From contig JACSRQ010000175.1 in NCBI GenBank assembly GCA_014879675.1, forward strand, positions 1 to 36,488: a stretch of 36,488 bases of DNA, in the 5' to 3' direction. The notes below the pieces were generated by a model. That model saw only the letters and a list, made by a program, of their open reading frames with translations, made no database searches and was not told the origin of the DNA. This document shows positions 1-8,953 of this stretch, in pieces. Made by a program: the position numbers and the translations under genes. This DNA is from Ignavibacteria bacterium. GTDB lineage: Bacteria > Bacteroidota > Ignavibacteria > Tepidaquicellales > OLB5. Numbering within the stretch: position 1 is the first letter of the stretch; each line of letters starts with the position of its first letter.

Positions 1-21
1 AACAAATCGGAGGTAATATAA

Positions 22-2973
22 ATGAGGCTATTTAACCATTTCTTCTTAGCCCTTCTTCTAGTGTTTACAGTCGCCGCGGTGAACCTGTACTCCCAAACAA
101 CCGGCAAGATTGCCGGAGTTGTAAGGGATGATAAAGGTGAGCTGCTGATCGGTGCCAGAGTCGAAGTTGAGGGAACTCAGCTAAGAAGCGGTACGGATGA
201 AAACGGACAGTATGCAATTCTCAATGTTCCGGTGGGCACTTACTCAGTTAAGTGTACTTACGTAGGATACGATTCCCAGGTTCAGTCGGGTATCGGTGTT
301 AGTGTTGGTATTACATCTACTGTTGACTTTTCATTGTCAACAGGCGGTGTTGTTCTTGATACTACAGTGATAATTGCAAAAAGAAAAACTATCGATAACG
401 GTAGCGGAAAGATCATTGGATCTGAATTTATTGAAAATACCGGTATCAGAGGTATTGAAAATATCGTGGCTAAAACCAGTGGTGTTGTTCAGGATGAAAA
501 AGGCCAGAATATCAACATCAGGGGTGGCAGAACCGGTGAAACTCAGATCATCATTGATGGTATTGTAACTAACAATCCTCTTGACAGAACTTCAACTGCA
601 AATGTATCTAACGGTGCATTGCAGGAATTGGCGGTTCTGACCGGCGGTTTCAGCGCTGAATACGGAAACGTACTTAGCGGTGTTATTAACGTTACAACAC
701 GTTCTGCACAGACAAATTACAGTGGTTCAGTAGAACTCGTTTCAGATGTAATTGCAGGTGACTACATAAAAACGAAATCACAGGGCTACAATATTTACAG
801 CGTAAGCCTTGGTGGTCCGGTTATCCCCACAAAAAAACTCAGCAAATATTGGTCAGTTTATGGCAGTTATGAGAAGACGTTTAACCTCGTCGATCAGCCG
901 GTTACCACCAGTGTTGCAGAGCTTTGGTCAGAAGACGGTATACTTCCTAACTTCTCAAGAAGCGGACAGTCATACACAGGCAAAACAATAATAAGTATCG
1001 ACGAAATGACCAAAGGTAAGTTGAAAATGACACTTACTGCCGGTTTCTTCGGTAATGATGAAACATCAAGGTTGTGGACCGGTTCATTCGGAAAATACAA
1101 TTCATATCATAACCCGCTGGTAAAAGATAAAAATACCCAGGGCTATGTAAAACTTAATCAACTTTTCGGTTCAAAAACTTTTTATGATCTCCAGGCCTCA
1201 TATTTAGAGAGTTCATATAAAAGAGGCGATGGACAGTTCTTTATAGGCGAAGAGATCCCCAGCCTTCCCGGCGAAGACGGATATCTTTATCCTTCAATAC
1301 TTGCATACGGAGATACTAATACAGTACCCGGAATTTCAAGCATGGGTGGAACTGTAAACTCAGCTGCAAATTTCAGAGTTTTCAGGTCACCGGGTACAGT
1401 AAGCGGCCAGGTTACTTTAAAAAATACTCAGGCGTTGTCATTTAACCTGAATGTTACTCACCAGATTCTTACCAAAAAACTTGGCAGCCATGAATTAAAA
1501 TTTGGCGGTGAATACAAACAGTTCAAAGTAAGAAACTATACCGCAAATGTTATTGGATTCGGTTCAATTGCAAATCCAAACAAATATACAAATGTAAGCC
1601 CGGGCGGCGTTATAAACTACCCGGTAATTACAGAAAATGATGCCAATGCAAACTTTATGGATGCATATGGCTATGATGTTTTCGGAAACGAGATCGAAGA
1701 AGATTATTATGTAGATGGATTGAACATTACGGAAGGACCCAAAAAGCCCCGTATAGGTGCATTTTACCTGCAGGATAAAATGGAGTTTAACTACTTCAAT
1801 ACCAATATTGGTGTAAGGGTAGATTATATGGATCCTAATACTCTGGTTCCGATAGATTACAGGGATCTCAAGGGAGCAGACGGTCAGCTTAATGAGGCTG
1901 ATTACCAGAAAGTTGAAAAAACTTTTGAAGTGAGCCCAAGGCTTGGCTTCTCGTTCCCGATAACTGATAAGACGATTTTCCATGCTCAGTATGGAAAGTT
2001 CATTCAGCTTCCGGCGCTCGAGAATCTTTATACAAACCAGAGGGTACTCAGAGACCTTGCAAATGGTGGCGTTGGTTATTTTACCGTATTTAATAACCCG
2101 CTTTTAAAACCAGAGAAAACAACTGCGTATGAGCTTGGTGTTAAACATACAGCAGGTGATTATGTTACAGTAGGCGTTACAGCATATTATAAAGAAACAT
2201 CAGACCTGGTTCAGGCAAAGAACATAAAAGCTTATGATAACTCATACAGCTTTGCTATCTATGATAACGGTGACTTCGGTATAGTAAGAGGTGTTGATCT
2301 TAGCCTTGATCTCAGAAGGATCAACAGGCTGAGGGCTTCAATTTCTTACGGTTTATCATTCTCGTCAGGCACAGGCTCAGATGTAAATTCACAGAGCAAT
2401 ATTGCTTACAATGGTGATGAAACTCCAAAAATTCCATCTGCTCTTGATTACGATCAGAGGCATACAGGTTCAATCGAGCTTGATTACAGGTGGGGCGTAT
2501 CTGATGTTCCCAAAGGATTCTGGGGCGGAGTTCTCTCCAAACTCGGTATTAACGCTCTGTTTAGTTTTAATTCAGGCAGGCCATACACTCCTTCGGATAA
2601 TTCAAGGGATCCCCTGGCAGTAGTTTCTTCAGTTGGAGGCAACAGGCCGATCGCTCCTTTAAACTCGGCTTACTCACCATGGAATATCAGGCTTGATATG
2701 AAAATCGATAAAACATTCAAAATATTTGACAAACTGAATGCCAATCTTTATCTGCTTGCTATTAACGTGCTTGACCAGGAGCTTATCAGCGATGTGTTTG
2801 CCACATCCGGTGAGCCGGGCAGTACAGGCTGGCTTGATAGTTATCCCGGAAAACTCTGGGCACAGCAGAATGGCTCTGAGGCTGTTAATCTTTATGAGAT
2901 CAGGTCACACTCAATCAACAACTACGGTCCTCCAAGGCAGGTAAGGCTCGGATTCAGATTATTCTTTAACTAA
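22..2973 (+). CDS. TonB-dependent outer-membrane receptor with carboxypeptidase-regulatory-like N-terminus
   Basis: A 983-aa outer-membrane receptor. Residues 1-25 are a signal peptide (FFLALLLVFTVAAVNLYSQ). Residues about 28-110 form a CarboxypepD_reg-like beta-sandwich (GKIAGVVRDDKGELLIGARV, then NGQYAILNVPVGTYSV). The plug follows at about 115-235 (NIRGGRTGETQIIIDG, then GGFSAEYGNVLSGVINVTTR), and the rest is a beta-barrel ending in aromatic LGFRLFFN. GGAGG at 10-14 sits correctly before the ATG. Such receptors import ligands with TonB energy or act in surface-protein export; the substrate cannot be read from sequence. It is followed 20 bases later by a sorted giant protein and then by a PorV-like barrel, which suggests a shared surface function. 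It has neither a SusC-type TonB box that I can identify nor a SusD partner nearby. The family call is secure; the function is not. Confidence 0.93.
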   Translation: MRLFNHFFLALLLVFTVAAVNLYSQTTGKIAGVVRDDKGELLIGARVEVEGTQLRSGTDENGQYAILNVPVGTYSVKCTYVGYDSQVQSGIGVSVGITSTVDFSLSTGGVVLDTTVIIAKRKTIDNGSGKIIGSEFIENTGIRGIENIVAKTSGVVQDEKGQNINIRGGRTGETQIIIDGIVTNNPLDRTSTANVSNGALQELAVLTGGFSAEYGNVLSGVINVTTRSAQTNYSGSVELVSDVIAGDYIKTKSQGYNIYSVSLGGPVIPTKKLSKYWSVYGSYEKTFNLVDQPVTTSVAELWSEDGILPNFSRSGQSYTGKTIISIDEMTKGKLKMTLTAGFFGNDETSRLWTGSFGKYNSYHNPLVKDKNTQGYVKLNQLFGSKTFYDLQASYLESSYKRGDGQFFIGEEIPSLPGEDGYLYPSILAYGDTNTVPGISSMGGTVNSAANFRVFRSPGTVSGQVTLKNTQALSFNLNVTHQILTKKLGSHELKFGGEYKQFKVRNYTANVIGFGSIANPNKYTNVSPGGVINYPVITENDANANFMDAYGYDVFGNEIEEDYYVDGLNITEGPKKPRIGAFYLQDKMEFNYFNTNIGVRVDYMDPNTLVPIDYRDLKGADGQLNEADYQKVEKTFEVSPRLGFSFPITDKTIFHAQYGKFIQLPALENLYTNQRVLRDLANGGVGYFTVFNNPLLKPEKTTAYELGVKHTAGDYVTVGVTAYYKETSDLVQAKNIKAYDNSYSFAIYDNGDFGIVRGVDLSLDLRRINRLRASISYGLSFSSGTGSDVNSQSNIAYNGDETPKIPSALDYDQRHTGSIELDYRWGVSDVPKGFWGGVLSKLGINALFSFNSGRPYTPSDNSRDPLAVVSSVGGNRPIAPLNSAYSPWNIRLDMKIDKTFKIFDKLNANLYLLAINVLDQELISDVFATSGEPGSTGWLDSYPGKLWAQQNGSEAVNLYEIRSHSINNYGPPRQVRLGFRLFFN

Positions 2974-2993
2974 ACATCGGAGTGTTAACTAAT

Positions 2994-5900
2994 ATGAAAA
3001 AAATATTAAATATAATGCTTTTAATATTGATTACAGGGGTGGTGTGTTTCGCCCCTGTAAATCAAACATTTTCAAAAGAGCGAAAAGGACATGTTCCAAG
3101 GTTAAATGCCTCGGTTCAGAATAACTTTTTGCAGGTAAATAATATCAATACTGTTTTCAGGAGCGACGGTCTATTCAACTATGACAAGATAACTTTCCCA
3201 AGTGCTTCGCCTGGTATGATTTGGCCGGTAGCATCAAACCAAAGACTTACAATTGATTATTCGTCAGGTATTTGGGTTGGCGGAAAAGTAAACGGTGAAT
3301 TAAGGCTTGCGGCTTCATTTTTTGATTCTCACTTCTCTCCCGGCAATATACCGGTGGTTGGACAGGTCCCAGGTTCATCTGTATGTAATGATCCGAGGCT
3401 AAAAATGTATCAAGTTAGTCTTGTAGATGAGAACCTTGCCAACAATGGAGGTACCAGAACCAAGACAGCCGGTAACAGACAATACACTATGAACTATGAT
3501 ACCTGGGCTTCATGGCCGGTAGATTTGGGTGCTCCTTATGTGGAAGTTAACGGAATTCCAGGATATCAGCCAGCTTTTAATGGAGGAGACAGGCCCGGAA
3601 TCGGTAACAGTGAAGCAAAACCCGATGAAATTATCTGGACAGTCTTCATGGATTATACTAATTGTACAAACGGTGTTCATCAAAGTACACTTTCATTACC
3701 GGGCGGAACCCTTCCCCTGGGAGTAGAGATCCAGATGACTGCATTTGCATTTTTGTCACCCGGTTTAACGGATATGTATTTTGTCAAATGGAAACTTATT
3801 AACAAAAGCAACAATACATGGGATAGCGTATATACTGCTATTGGGAATGATGCTGATATCGGAGATGAATCAGCTGATGATGCTGCAGGATGCGACTCTA
3901 TAAATAATGTTGGCTATATCTACAATTTCGATAACATAGATAATGGCGGTTACGGTTCAGCGCCGCCTGCAATTGGTTTCAAGTATCTCCAGAGTCCGTA
4001 TTACTACACAGGAAATCCAAATGATTCAACTTTACTTCCATATGATACACTAATTGGCTATAAATCACTTGGACTGACCAGTTATAACACATTTTTGAAT
4101 GGTGGAAATGAATGTCTTGGTGACCCCGATGAAGCTTTCAGGGCATACTATTTTATGCAGGGTAAGGATGGATGTGGTAATCAACTAATCAACTGGGCAG
4201 CTACTCCTCCGGGCCCTTCAAAATACAGGTATAATGGGGATGTCTGTGCCAGTCCTCCTCAAGGTTGGTACGATTCAACACAGGGTGATAAACGCTTTCT
4301 GCAGTGCAGCGGCCCGTTCACAATGAACTCACTTGATACACAGGTTATCGTAGTAGGCGCATTTGTTGGCCGTGGATCAGATAATTACAAAAGCGTGTGT
4401 GTGTTGCTGGAAAATGCCAAGAGAGTTCAAACTTTTTACAATTCGAATTTTGCAGCAATTCCTCTTCCTCCTCCACCGCAGGTTTCGGCAGTTGCCGATG
4501 GAGACGGAAAAGTAACGTTGTATTGGGGTAATATTTCCGAAGCATATAATGTTTACGACAATCTTGGACGGACAGGATTCTGGAAATTCCAGGGATACAA
4601 TCTTTATCAAATCAAAGAAGGTACCGCAGGTGAAAACCTGTCAGATAGAGTGCTGCTTGCAACATATGATGTAGTAGACAGCATAACAATCGTGTATGAT
4701 TCTGTAAGGGTAACACAGCCTAACGGAACCACACAGATCCAGTTCCAGCCGACAGCATTTGGAAGCAACAGCGGTGTTTCAAGGAATATTACTTTAACTG
4801 TCAACCAGTTCCCCACTGGAGCGAATAATTTCTTTATAAACGGTACAAACTACAGATTTGCTGTAACCGCATATGGTGTTAACCGAAATGCTCAGCCGCC
4901 GTTTAAGGTTCTTGAAAACCCGGTTTCATCTCAGCTTTTGAATGTTGTTCCTAATTATCCAATGATAGGAACTCAAATTACCAATAAAAAGCTTGATACC
5001 TTAGGGATAAACAAACCGGATAAGGTATTCCTGCCCATAGTACTTGATCCATATAGAGTGGTGAATGCTACCTATAAGATGGTATTTAGGGATGACTCAA
5101 CATATAACATTGTTAGAATGCAAAACAACCAGGCAGATACAGTTCTTGGTTGGGTTAGGAATGTTTCACCTCTTAATAACAACGCATACATAGCGGATGG
5201 TATTTTGTTCAAAGCTGATACCATAAATAAATTAAACTATGGTGTAATTAAGGATCCGGGTCCGGGATCACAGTCTGTTAATGATGGCTGGAATTATTCA
5301 GGCGGGACCAGAAATCTCGCAGGTGCAGATACAGCAAGCCTAAAACTGTTGTTCACAAATTACGCTGCTCCACAAAGCATTTCTATGGGTCTAAGTTGGC
5401 CTTCAGGAAGTGCATACAGAAGCGGTTACAATTCGAAAATTGATCTGGCATTCTTAAAGGTTTCAGCTCTTAAGAATGTTAAGATAACCTTCGGAACAAC
5501 TCAGAAGGCTTACAGGTACAGGGGATCATTAACCAATGCTCCTTACCAGGATTATGTTGATGTTCCGTTCAAAGTTGAGATTGATGATCCGCAGGATACC
5601 AACTCATCAGTACCTAGGCAGGTGAATGTTGCCTTCTATGATGGTGATAGCAGCGGTACATGGAATCCGAAAGCTACCGGTGACGGTGGAGTTGAATTTG
5701 TTTATCTGATGTATTCAACATATGATCCGAATCCGAATACATTCTATACTACAAAGAACTTGCAGTTCACTGCACAGTTCAGACTTATGGATATCCAGTA
5801 TGTTTGGACACCAAAGCTTCTAAGCAATGGAGCGGCATTCAATAATGGAGACGTTCTCGAGATAGTTCCTTATACAAGGCTACAGTATCAGCAGAGCCCC

Positions 5901-6296
5901 GGAACGGTCACGGTAATTGAATCAAATCCAACAACTGCTCCTGTTATTGGCAGTACTGAAATTGCATCACAAAGAGGTGAGCTTTCAGCGGTAAGGGTTG
6001 TGCCAAATCCATATTATGGCGGCCATGCCCAGGAAACAAGCCCGTTTGACAGGTTCGTCAAGTTCATGAATATGCCTAAACAGGCAACGATTTACATATA
6101 TTCATTGAATGGAAATCTTGTGCGGCAAATTAACAAGAATGATAATACGACAACTATTAACTGGGATCTTTTGAATATTGATAGAATTCCTGTAGCGAGC
6201 GGAATATATATCGCGTTCATTGATGCCCCGGGTATTGGAACTAAGACCATTAAACTGGCTATTTTCACACCTGAAGAAAGAATTGACTCATTCTAA
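2994..6296 (+). CDS. Large secreted protein with fibronectin-III-like segment and T9SS type-A-like C-terminal sorting domain
   Basis: An 1100-aa secreted protein. I place the start at ATG 2994 (MKKILNIMLLILITG) because GGAG at 2979-2982 is correctly spaced; the GTG at 2982 would overlap that site. A hydrophobic signal peptide covers residues 1-25. A fibronectin-III-like stretch (VSAVADGDGKVTLYWGN, then GYNLYQI) lies near residue 500. The last 100 residues have the hallmarks of a T9SS type A sorting domain: VRVVPNPYYGG, IYIYSLNGNLVRQI, INWDLLN and PVASGIYIAFI. Such a domain normally directs passage through the T9SS and is removed. Here the domain is followed by an unusual charged tail, FTPEERIDSF. 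The gene sits between a TonB receptor and a PorV-like barrel in an apparent operon. The body of the protein has no family I recognise; its asparagine/glycine/tyrosine-rich composition fits an exported surface protein. Confidence 0.85.
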   Translation: MKKILNIMLLILITGVVCFAPVNQTFSKERKGHVPRLNASVQNNFLQVNNINTVFRSDGLFNYDKITFPSASPGMIWPVASNQRLTIDYSSGIWVGGKVNGELRLAASFFDSHFSPGNIPVVGQVPGSSVCNDPRLKMYQVSLVDENLANNGGTRTKTAGNRQYTMNYDTWASWPVDLGAPYVEVNGIPGYQPAFNGGDRPGIGNSEAKPDEIIWTVFMDYTNCTNGVHQSTLSLPGGTLPLGVEIQMTAFAFLSPGLTDMYFVKWKLINKSNNTWDSVYTAIGNDADIGDESADDAAGCDSINNVGYIYNFDNIDNGGYGSAPPAIGFKYLQSPYYYTGNPNDSTLLPYDTLIGYKSLGLTSYNTFLNGGNECLGDPDEAFRAYYFMQGKDGCGNQLINWAATPPGPSKYRYNGDVCASPPQGWYDSTQGDKRFLQCSGPFTMNSLDTQVIVVGAFVGRGSDNYKSVCVLLENAKRVQTFYNSNFAAIPLPPPPQVSAVADGDGKVTLYWGNISEAYNVYDNLGRTGFWKFQGYNLYQIKEGTAGENLSDRVLLATYDVVDSITIVYDSVRVTQPNGTTQIQFQPTAFGSNSGVSRNITLTVNQFPTGANNFFINGTNYRFAVTAYGVNRNAQPPFKVLENPVSSQLLNVVPNYPMIGTQITNKKLDTLGINKPDKVFLPIVLDPYRVVNATYKMVFRDDSTYNIVRMQNNQADTVLGWVRNVSPLNNNAYIADGILFKADTINKLNYGVIKDPGPGSQSVNDGWNYSGGTRNLAGADTASLKLLFTNYAAPQSISMGLSWPSGSAYRSGYNSKIDLAFLKVSALKNVKITFGTTQKAYRYRGSLTNAPYQDYVDVPFKVEIDDPQDTNSSVPRQVNVAFYDGDSSGTWNPKATGDGGVEFVYLMYSTYDPNPNTFYTTKNLQFTAQFRLMDIQYVWTPKLLSNGAAFNNGDVLEIVPYTRLQYQQSPGTVTVIESNPTTAPVIGSTEIASQRGELSAVRVVPNPYYGGHAQETSPFDRFVKFMNMPKQATIYIYSLNGNLVRQINKNDNTTTINWDLLNIDRIPVASGIYIAFIDAPGIGTKTIKLAIFTPEERIDSF

Positions 6297-6331
6297 ACAG
6301 TATTGTAAAAAAATCAATAAGGAGCTTAAAA

Positions 6332-7399
6332 ATGAAATTATATCATAAGATAAAACAAGCTGCCAAATCAGCATTGATATTTACACTGCTGTTTGGAAGC
6401 ATTAGCTTTGCAGGGGACCGTAGTAAATACGGTACTTCTGCAGCACCGGAATTACTTATTCCGGTTGGATCCAGGGGAACCTCTTTAGGGGGTTCCATGA
6501 TCTCTTCAATTTCAGGAATTGATGCGATGTATTGGAATCCGGCAGGTCTTTCTACGCTGAATTCAAAAACAGAAGTACTTGCCTCGCACATGAAGTACAT
6601 TGCAGATATCAATATTAACTATGTCGCAGGTGCTGTTGATCTTGGCGGCATGGGTGTACTTGGTGCAAGTTTGAAATCTCTGAGTTTCTCTAACAATGAG
6701 CTGGTTACTACATTAGCTAGCCCGGATGGTACTGGAGAAACATGGTCACCAACTTATCTTACTACATCAATTTCTTATGCAAGAAAGATGTCTGACAAGA
6801 TATTATTTGGTGCAACGGTAAAGGTTATTTACGAACAGATATTGACAGTGTCATCAACCGGTTTCGCAGTTGATTTCGGCCTTCAGTATCTGGCCGGGAA
6901 ATCAGGTCTGAAGTTTGGAGTAGCACTAAAGAACTTCGGTCCTTCAATGACTTTTGACGGCAGCGGACTTGACCAGTACTATGAACCTTCAGGCACTCCA
7001 AGCGGTTCAACCCAGGAGCCAAGAAGGGTTACTTTGCAGGACTTTTCGTTACCAACAACTCTTGAACTCGGTATATCATACGATATCCCGATGGGAAAGA
7101 AAAATAACGTACAGCTTTCAACAACGTTCCAGAACAATAACTTCTCAAGTGATGAATACAGGTTCGGCTTGGAATACAATTACAGCAACTACGTATTCTT
7201 AAGAGGCGCTTATGCATTCATGCCTGATTATAAAACTGAAGATGGTATTACCAAAAAAGACCAGAGCTTGTTCGGTCCTTCATTTGGTGTTGGTCTCCAA
7301 TATCCGTTCGGAACAGTAAGGCTTGGACTGGATTACTCATACAGGATTACCGAGAAATTCAACGGTAACCAGTGGTTCTCATTCACTATGGGCTTCTAA
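6332..7399 (+). CDS. PorV/PorQ-like (UPF0164) outer-membrane beta-barrel protein
   Basis: A 355-aa protein with signal peptide (ALIFTLLFGSISFAG, cleavage near residue 27). The mature start, followed by LLIPVGSRGTSLGGS and then DAMYWNPAGL, is the hallmark of the PorV/UPF0164 family, a FadL-like barrel. Alternating beta strands run to the end, which is aromatic (WFSFTMGF). AAGGAG at 6319-6324 precedes ATG 6332. In the T9SS, PorV binds the C-terminal sorting domain of cargo and shuttles it to the attachment complex. Its position directly after a protein carrying such a domain suggests a dedicated shuttle, but genomes of this group usually carry many PorV paralogs, so this is inference. It is the last gene of the triad; a strong terminator follows 27 bases later. 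Confidence 0.88.
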   Translation: MKLYHKIKQAAKSALIFTLLFGSISFAGDRSKYGTSAAPELLIPVGSRGTSLGGSMISSISGIDAMYWNPAGLSTLNSKTEVLASHMKYIADININYVAGAVDLGGMGVLGASLKSLSFSNNELVTTLASPDGTGETWSPTYLTTSISYARKMSDKILFGATVKVIYEQILTVSSTGFAVDFGLQYLAGKSGLKFGVALKNFGPSMTFDGSGLDQYYEPSGTPSGSTQEPRRVTLQDFSLPTTLELGISYDIPMGKKNNVQLSTTFQNNNFSSDEYRFGLEYNYSNYVFLRGAYAFMPDYKTEDGITKKDQSLFGPSFGVGLQYPFGTVRLGLDYSYRITEKFNGNQWFSFTMGF

Positions 7400-7425
7400 T
7401 TCAGTATTTTTATTAATTTATTATG

Positions 7426-7466
7426 AAAATGCCATTTACTTTCCGGTAAATGGCATTTTCTTTTTA
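7426..7466 (+). terminator. Rho-independent terminator after PorV-like gene
   Basis: Perfect 14-bp inverted repeat: AAAATGCCATTTAC (7426-7439), six-base loop, GTAAATGGCATTTT (7446-7459), followed by a C and a run of T. The A-rich left flank makes it potentially bidirectional. It separates the TonB/sorted-protein/PorV unit from the GWxTD gene, whose start lies only about 15 bases further on. Confidence 0.9.
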
Positions 7467-7480
7467 TCAATAATGTGACC

Positions 7481-8845
7481 ATGTTAAAGATATTAAGACC
7501 CGCTCTCTTTTTGTTTCTTATTGTTTCTTCAATCCATTCACAGGATAACCTGACTTTTGATTTTGATTATGCGATATTCAGGGATGAATCCTCAAAAGTG
7601 TTTCTCGAATTCTATTACTCATTTACTGCCGATGAATTGCTGTTCAAAAAAGAAGCGGCAGGTTATGAGGCAGGCGGCAAGCTTGAGCTGGAAGTTGTTA
7701 ATAAATCCCTGGCTAAAACAGTAGTACTAAAAGATTTCAGGATACCGGTAACATTAAACGATACATCCGGTGCTAACAAAGATTTTAAGCTGACGGGCCA
7801 GCTGAATATTCTGCTGGATCCGGGAACATATGTTATAAAAATGAAGGCCAGTGACTTCAACAATCCGTCTAAATCACGCTCGGCGGAAGAAGAAGTGTTA
7901 CTTAAGCCATTTGTTTCCAATGAGCTTAACCTCAGCACCATTCAGCTCGGCACCGCTATTGTTAAAAGTGCTGATGAGAATAATATCTTTTATAAAAATA
8001 CACTTGAAGTAACTCCCAACCCATCGGGACTGTTCGGAAAAAACCTCTCAAAGCTGTACTACTATCTCGAGCTTTACGGACTGAGTAAAGAGAAGCTTGG
8101 CGATAACTACACAGTTGCATTCACAATTGCAAATTCTGATGGCAGCGAGATCAAAAATACATCAAAAAAATACGAAGTTAAGTCTGAATCAAAAGTAGAG
8201 TATGGCTCTATCGATGTTTCCGAGCTTGGGTCAAACAAATACCTGCTCTTTGTTAAACTGATGGATTCAAAAGATGCTGAGCTTTTTCGCTCTTTTAAGT
8301 ATTTCTATATTTTTAATGATGACGTAAACAGTAACAATCAATCGCTTACTGACATCGAAAATGAGTACCTGCTGAGTGAATACCCCAAAATGGCGGAAAA
8401 ACAGGTTGATGATGAGTTCAAAAAAGCTATTTATCTAATGTCTGATAAGCAGAAAGAGCAATATGAAGCATTAAGTGATTTAGACCAGAAAAGAATGTAC
8501 ATGTTCAAATACTGGAAAGGTATTGCACCTTATATTCCGAAGAAAGAGTATTTCTCAAGGATCGATTTTGCAAACAAGAACTTTAAAAGCGATTTCAGGG
8601 AAGGTTGGAAAACTGATAGGGGCAGGGTTTACGCAATCTACGGCAAGTACAGCGAAATTGAACGATTCCCATACGAGGGTTCAACCAGGGCATATGAAAT
8701 TTGGACTTACAATAATATACAGGGAGGTGCCATTTTTGTATTTATTGATAACAGTTCGGGATATGGCGACTACATTCTGGCACACTCAACCGCACAAAAT
8801 GAGCAGAGAGATGATGATTGGAAAGAGCGCTTGAACATAAGGTAG
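7481..8845 (+). CDS. GWxTD domain-containing secreted protein
   Basis: A 454-aa exported protein from ATG 7481 (MLKILRPALFLFLIVSSIHSQ, signal peptide); GTG 7475 would add two residues and has no better ribosome site. No Shine-Dalgarno is visible, which is common in this lineage. The N-terminal two thirds are predicted beta-rich, with an Asp/Glu/Lys-rich helical link before the end. The name-giving motif is at residues 375-379, in FREGWKTDRGRVYAIYGKY, followed by AYEIWTY and GGAIFVFID. GWxTD proteins occur widely in Bacteroidota, Ignavibacteria and Acidobacteriota; the role is unknown. The gene is closed by its own terminator, so it is probably transcribed apart from the YbbR operon downstream. 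Confidence 0.9.
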   Translation: MLKILRPALFLFLIVSSIHSQDNLTFDFDYAIFRDESSKVFLEFYYSFTADELLFKKEAAGYEAGGKLELEVVNKSLAKTVVLKDFRIPVTLNDTSGANKDFKLTGQLNILLDPGTYVIKMKASDFNNPSKSRSAEEEVLLKPFVSNELNLSTIQLGTAIVKSADENNIFYKNTLEVTPNPSGLFGKNLSKLYYYLELYGLSKEKLGDNYTVAFTIANSDGSEIKNTSKKYEVKSESKVEYGSIDVSELGSNKYLLFVKLMDSKDAELFRSFKYFYIFNDDVNSNNQSLTDIENEYLLSEYPKMAEKQVDDEFKKAIYLMSDKQKEQYEALSDLDQKRMYMFKYWKGIAPYIPKKEYFSRIDFANKNFKSDFREGWKTDRGRVYAIYGKYSEIERFPYEGSTRAYEIWTYNNIQGGAIFVFIDNSSGYGDYILAHSTAQNEQRDDDWKERLNIR

Positions 8846-8853
8846 AATTTTAT

Positions 8854-8880
8854 AAAACCGGCTTGATTGCCGGTTTTTTT
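8854..8880 (+). terminator. Rho-independent terminator after GWxTD gene
   Basis: AAAACCGGC (8854-8862), loop TTGATT, GCCGGTTTT (8869-8877) within a run of seven T. It begins nine bases after the TAG stop codon. Confidence 0.92.
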
Positions 8881-8953
8881 ATGTCATCGCGTTTAGGATT
8901 TAAACAATTAAATTTATTTAAGATATTTGCACTTCGTCATAAATATATAAATA

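Noticed and set aside
1564-1983. 139-codon open frame on the minus strand inside the TonB receptor
   Set aside because: Antisense to a well-supported gene, with no family features; its isoleucine/cysteine-rich make-up is that of a shadow frame.
2982-2993. GTG start for the giant secreted protein
   Set aside because: It falls inside the GGAG ribosome site that serves ATG 2994, and it would put extra residues before the signal peptide.
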